Shown in pieces: positions 21,818 through 24,520 of a DNA stretch of 24,520 nucleotides. The notes under the pieces are model-generated. The model was given only the letters and a program-made list of their open reading frames with translations, did no database searches and was not told the origin of the DNA. Positions within the stretch are counted from its first letter, which is position 1, and each line of letters opens with the position of its first letter. The stretch comes from an uncultured Eubacteriales bacterium (lineage in GTDB: Bacteria; Bacillota_I; Bacilli_A; RF39; UBA660): contig ONXO01000049.1 in the NCBI GenBank assembly GCA_900321795.1, positions 1-24,520 on the forward strand. The letters run 5' to 3'. The position numbers and the translations under genes were made by a program.

Positions 21818-22285
21818 ATGCGTAAAAGACAAGCACCAAAAAGAGAAGTATTAGCAGATCCTATTTATAACAGTAAAATTGTTACTAAGTTAATAAACAG
21901 AATAATGATAGGTGGTAAAAAAGGTACTGCACAAACAATACTTTATGATGCATTCAATATAGTAAAAGAAAAGACTGGTAAAGATCCTATGGAAGTGTTT
22001 AATGAAGCATACGAAAATATTAAACCTGCTCTAGAAATTAGAAGTAGAAGAATAGGTGGAGGTAACTATCAAGTACCAGTTGAAGTTAGAGAAGAAAGAC
22101 AACAAGCTTTAACACTTCGTTGGTTAGTACAATATGCTAAGAGTAGAAGTGGTAAAGGTATGGCTGAAAATTTAGCTAACGAAATTATAGATGCTGCTAA
22201 CGGAACTGGTGGAGCAGTTAAAAAACGTGAAGACACTCACAAAATGGCTGAAGCTAATAAAGCTTATGCTCACTATAGATGGTAA
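21818..22285 (+). CDS. rpsG: 30S ribosomal protein S7
   Basis: 155 residues, usual size. Begins MRKRQAPKRE and shows LINRIMIGGKKGTAQTILYDAF, GGGNYQVPVEVRE and a C-terminal helix to AYAHYRW. Organises the 3' major domain of 16S rRNA and in relatives represses its own operon. AGAAAGGAG SD about 10 bases before ATG. Second gene of the str operon, 20 bases behind rpsL. Confidence 0.98.
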   Translation: MRKRQAPKREVLADPIYNSKIVTKLINRIMIGGKKGTAQTILYDAFNIVKEKTGKDPMEVFNEAYENIKPALEIRSRRIGGGNYQVPVEVREERQQALTLRWLVQYAKSRSGKGMAENLANEIIDAANGTGGAVKKREDTHKMAEANKAYAHYRW

Positions 22286-22311
22286 ATTAAGAGAAGGAAG
22301 GAGAATAATTT

Positions 22312-24384
22312 ATGGCACGTGATGTATCTTTAGATAAGATAAGAAATATCGGTATCATGGCTCACATAGATGCTGGTAAGACAACATTTACTGAACGTGT
22401 TCTTTTCCATACAGGTAAAACTCATAAAATAGGTGAAACACACGATGGTGAGTCACAAATGGACTGGATGGAACAAGAAAAAGAAAGAGGTATAACAATT
22501 ACTAGTGCAGCAACAACAGCTCACTGGAAAGGTTATAGACTTAATATAATAGATACACCAGGACACGTAGACTTCACAATTGAAGTATCTCGTTCACTAA
22601 GAGTACTAGACGGTGCAATCGCACTTATAGATGCTCAAGCTGGTGTTGAAACACAAACTGAACAAGTTTGGAGACAAGCTAATGAATGGAAAGTTCCTAG
22701 AATGGTATTTGCTAATAAAATGGATAAAATGGGAGCAAACTTTGAATATAGCTTACAAACAATTAAAGATAGACTAAGCGAAAAGTCAGCTCCAATTGAA
22801 TGGCCAATCGGAGCAGAAGATAACTTTAATGGTATTATAGATTTAGTAACAATGAAAGCTTATCATTATGATGGCGAACAACATGAAAATGCTACTGAAA
22901 TAGAAATACCTGCTGAGTTAAGAGACAAAGCTGAGGAAAAAAGAGCTGAGCTTATTGAAATAGCTGCTATGTTTGATGATGCTTTAATGGAAAAATATCT
23001 AGAAGGCAATGAACTTACTGTAGAAGAAATTAAATCTGCTATAAGAAAAGGAGTTCTTGCTGGAGAATTTTACCCTGTACTATGCGGAACAGCACTTGGA
23101 AACAAGGGTGTTAAGCTTGCACTAGATGCAGTTCTAGATTATTTACCAGCTCCAACAGATATTGCTCATGTTAAGGGAATTGATATGAATGATAATCCTA
23201 TTGAAAGAAAAACAGCTGATAATGAACCATTTGCTGCACTTGCTTTCAAAGTTATGAATGATCCATTCGTAGGAAACTTAACATTCTTCCGTGTATATTC
23301 TGGTACTTTAACAAGTGGAAGTTATGTATATAACTCTACTAAAGGAACTAAAGAGAGAATCGGAAGAATACTTCAAATGCATGCTAACCAAAGAAAAGAA
23401 ATTACAGAAGTTTATGCTGGAGAAATTGCTGCAGCAGTAGGACTTAAAGATACTACTACAGGAGACACTCTTTGTGACGAAAAACATCAAGTTATTCTAG
23501 AAAAGATGACTTTCCCTGAACCTGTAATTGAGCTTGCAATTGAACCTAAATCAAAAGCTGACCAAGAGAAAATGGCTTTAGCACTTCAAAAGCTTGCTAA
23601 AGAAGACCCATCATTTAGAGCTAGTACTGATCATGAAACTGGTCAAACTATCATAGCTGGTATGGGTGAACTTCACTTGGACGTTCTAGTTGATAGAATG
23701 AGAAGAGAGTTTGATGTTGAATGTAACACAGGTAAACCACAAGTTGCTTATAGAGAAACTCTTACACAAACTGGTGAATGTGAAGGTAAATATATTAAAC
23801 AAAGTGGTGGACGTGGACAATACGGACATGTATGGGTTAAATTTGAACCTAATAAAGATAAAGGATATGAATTCGTTGATGAAATCGTTGGTGGTGTAGT
23901 TCCTCGTGAATACATCGGTGTAGTAGATAAAGGACTTCAAGAAGCTTTAGCTGGAGGAGTACTTGCAGGTTATCCAATGATAGATGTTAAATGTACATTA
24001 TTTGATGGTTCATACCACGATGTAGACTCAAATGAAATGGCATTTAAAATTGCAGCTTCTATGGCTTTAAAAGAAGCTAAGAATAGATGTAAACCAGTTA
24101 TTCTAGAGCCAATAATGAAAGTAGATGTAGTAGTTCCTGAAGAATTCATGGGAACTGTTATGGGAGACTTAACTAGTAGAAGAGGTAGACCACTTGGAAA
24201 TGAATCAAGAGGTAAGGATCTTCAAATATCTGCTATGGTACCACTTGCAGAAATGTTCGGATACATGACGGTACTTCGTTCAAATACTCAAGGAAGAGGT
24301 ACATATGTAATGGTATTTGACCATTATGAAGAAGCACCTAAGTCAATATCTGATGAAATAATCAAGAGAAACGGTGCTCAATAA
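22312..24384 (+). CDS. fusA: Elongation factor G
   Basis: 690 residues, normal size. Catalyses GTP-driven translocation on the ribosome. GTPase motifs: G1 AHIDAGKTT (17-25), G2 in the RGITITSAATTA switch, G3 DTPGHVDF, G4 NKMDKMGANF. Domains II to V follow (for example ASTDHETGQTIIAGMGELHLDV in III, GGRGQYGHVWVKFEP in IV, and MFGYMTVLRSNTQGRGTY in V). The usual YIKQSGGRGQYG part of domain IV and its tip (GGVVPREYI) are intact. SD GAAGGAAGGAG close to ATG 22312. Third gene of the str operon. Confidence 0.98.
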   Translation: MARDVSLDKIRNIGIMAHIDAGKTTFTERVLFHTGKTHKIGETHDGESQMDWMEQEKERGITITSAATTAHWKGYRLNIIDTPGHVDFTIEVSRSLRVLDGAIALIDAQAGVETQTEQVWRQANEWKVPRMVFANKMDKMGANFEYSLQTIKDRLSEKSAPIEWPIGAEDNFNGIIDLVTMKAYHYDGEQHENATEIEIPAELRDKAEEKRAELIEIAAMFDDALMEKYLEGNELTVEEIKSAIRKGVLAGEFYPVLCGTALGNKGVKLALDAVLDYLPAPTDIAHVKGIDMNDNPIERKTADNEPFAALAFKVMNDPFVGNLTFFRVYSGTLTSGSYVYNSTKGTKERIGRILQMHANQRKEITEVYAGEIAAAVGLKDTTTGDTLCDEKHQVILEKMTFPEPVIELAIEPKSKADQEKMALALQKLAKEDPSFRASTDHETGQTIIAGMGELHLDVLVDRMRREFDVECNTGKPQVAYRETLTQTGECEGKYIKQSGGRGQYGHVWVKFEPNKDKGYEFVDEIVGGVVPREYIGVVDKGLQEALAGGVLAGYPMIDVKCTLFDGSYHDVDSNEMAFKIAASMALKEAKNRCKPVILEPIMKVDVVVPEEFMGTVMGDLTSRRGRPLGNESRGKDLQISAMVPLAEMFGYMTVLRSNTQGRGTYVMVFDHYEEAPKSISDEIIKRNGAQ

Positions 24385-24401
24385 GTAAAATAATGTAAAT
24401 T

Positions 24402-24436
24402 TTAAGAGTTTAGGCTTGCAAAAGTCTAGCTCTTAA
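24402..24436 (+). promoter_or_regulatory. Hairpin with GCAA tetraloop between fusA and tuf
   Basis: TTAAGAG (24402-24408) with CTCTTAA (24430-24436) and inner TAGGCTT (24411-24417) with AAGTCTA (24422-24428), closed by GCAA (GNRA type). It lacks a T run, so it is not a standard terminator; it may be a processing or stability element. Confidence 0.5.
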
Positions 24437-24444
24437 GATAAAAT
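24416..24444 (+). promoter_or_regulatory. Possible promoter of tuf
   Basis: TTGCAA (24416-24421), 17 bases, TAAAAT (24439-24444). It shares bases with the hairpin. Would allow extra EF-Tu transcription, as is common. Weak evidence. Confidence 0.35.
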
Positions 24445-24480
24445 AAGATTGTATGTAAGAAAAGAGAGGAGATTTTTAAA

Positions 24481-24520
24481 ATGGCAAGAGAAAAATTTGA
24501 TCGTTCAAAACCACATGTTA
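24481..24520 (+). CDS. tuf: Elongation factor Tu, N-terminal part (partial)
   Basis: Only 13 codons are inside the window: MAREKFDRSKPHV, the standard EF-Tu N-terminus, after a strong SD (AGAGAGGAG). It delivers aminoacyl-tRNA to the ribosome. Its position behind fusA completes the str operon order. The rest lies beyond the right edge. Confidence 0.95.
   Translation, partial: MAREKFDRSKPHV

Noticed and set aside
1..24520. CRISPR arrays, insertion sequences, prophage genes or att sites
   Set aside because: No regularly spaced repeats, transposases, integrases or phage structural genes were seen.
1..24520. Mycoplasma genetic code (TGA as Trp)
   Set aside because: Trp is encoded by TGG throughout and TGA ends genes at 6421 and 19479.

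Overview
The window comes from a low-GC (about 30% by eye), AT-biased bacterium of the Firmicutes/Bacilli sphere. The signs are a T-box leader before serS, Shine-Dalgarno (SD) starts with AGGAGG or GGTGA, a CotE homolog, a CpsC-CpsD-CpsB tyrosine kinase/phosphatase module, AGA-dominated Arg codons and very compact intergenic spaces. TGA is used as a stop (for example at 6421 and 19479), so this is the standard bacterial code and not the Mycoplasma code. An uncultured gut Bacilli lineage related to RF39 or Erysipelotrichia would fit, but that placement is inference. No stretch longer than about 250 bases lacks a gene; the longest such gap holds the serS T-box.

Layout. 1-1727: 3' part of an IleS2-type isoleucyl-tRNA synthetase. 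1811-3685: one protein joining IspH (last step of the MEP isoprenoid pathway) to a trans-prenyl diphosphate synthase. 3704-4872, the only minus-strand genes: an Mbeg1-like (DUF2974) lipase and tRNA-Ala(UGC). 5015-6421: mraZ standing outside any division cluster, a transglutaminase-like protein and a small unknown protein. 6473-11648: miaB, a CapA-type phosphoesterase, a large anchored surface protein and cotE; miaB and cotE lie close together in Bacillus too. 11720-13785: an HD-domain protein, then a T-box (specifier UCU) and serS. 13860-17898: a degenerate polysaccharide-deacetylase-like protein, a candidate small RNA unit, and two adjacent membrane-anchored surface proteins, the second built of cysteine-pair repeats. 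18086-20231: cpsC, cpsD and cpsB. 20321-21222: a tandem pair of related small unknown proteins. 21381 to the end: the str operon rpsL-rpsG-fusA-tuf, with tuf cut by the window edge.

How it works together. Translation functions (ileS, tRNA-Ala, miaB, serS, rpsL, rpsG, fusA, tuf) are interleaved with cell-envelope functions: prenyl chain supply for lipid carriers, a CapA-like phosphoesterase, anchored surface proteins, and a BY-kinase with its phosphatase. Most genes have their own sigma-A-like promoter, often with an extended -10 (TGnTATAAT), and an intrinsic terminator that commonly overlaps the end of the coding sequence. The points most worth following are the IspH-prenyl synthase fusion, CotE in this context, the shifted base composition at the end of the 566-residue surface protein, the unlabelled promoter-terminator unit at 14709-14808, and an Ile at the S12 position that is Pro-90 in E. 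coli.
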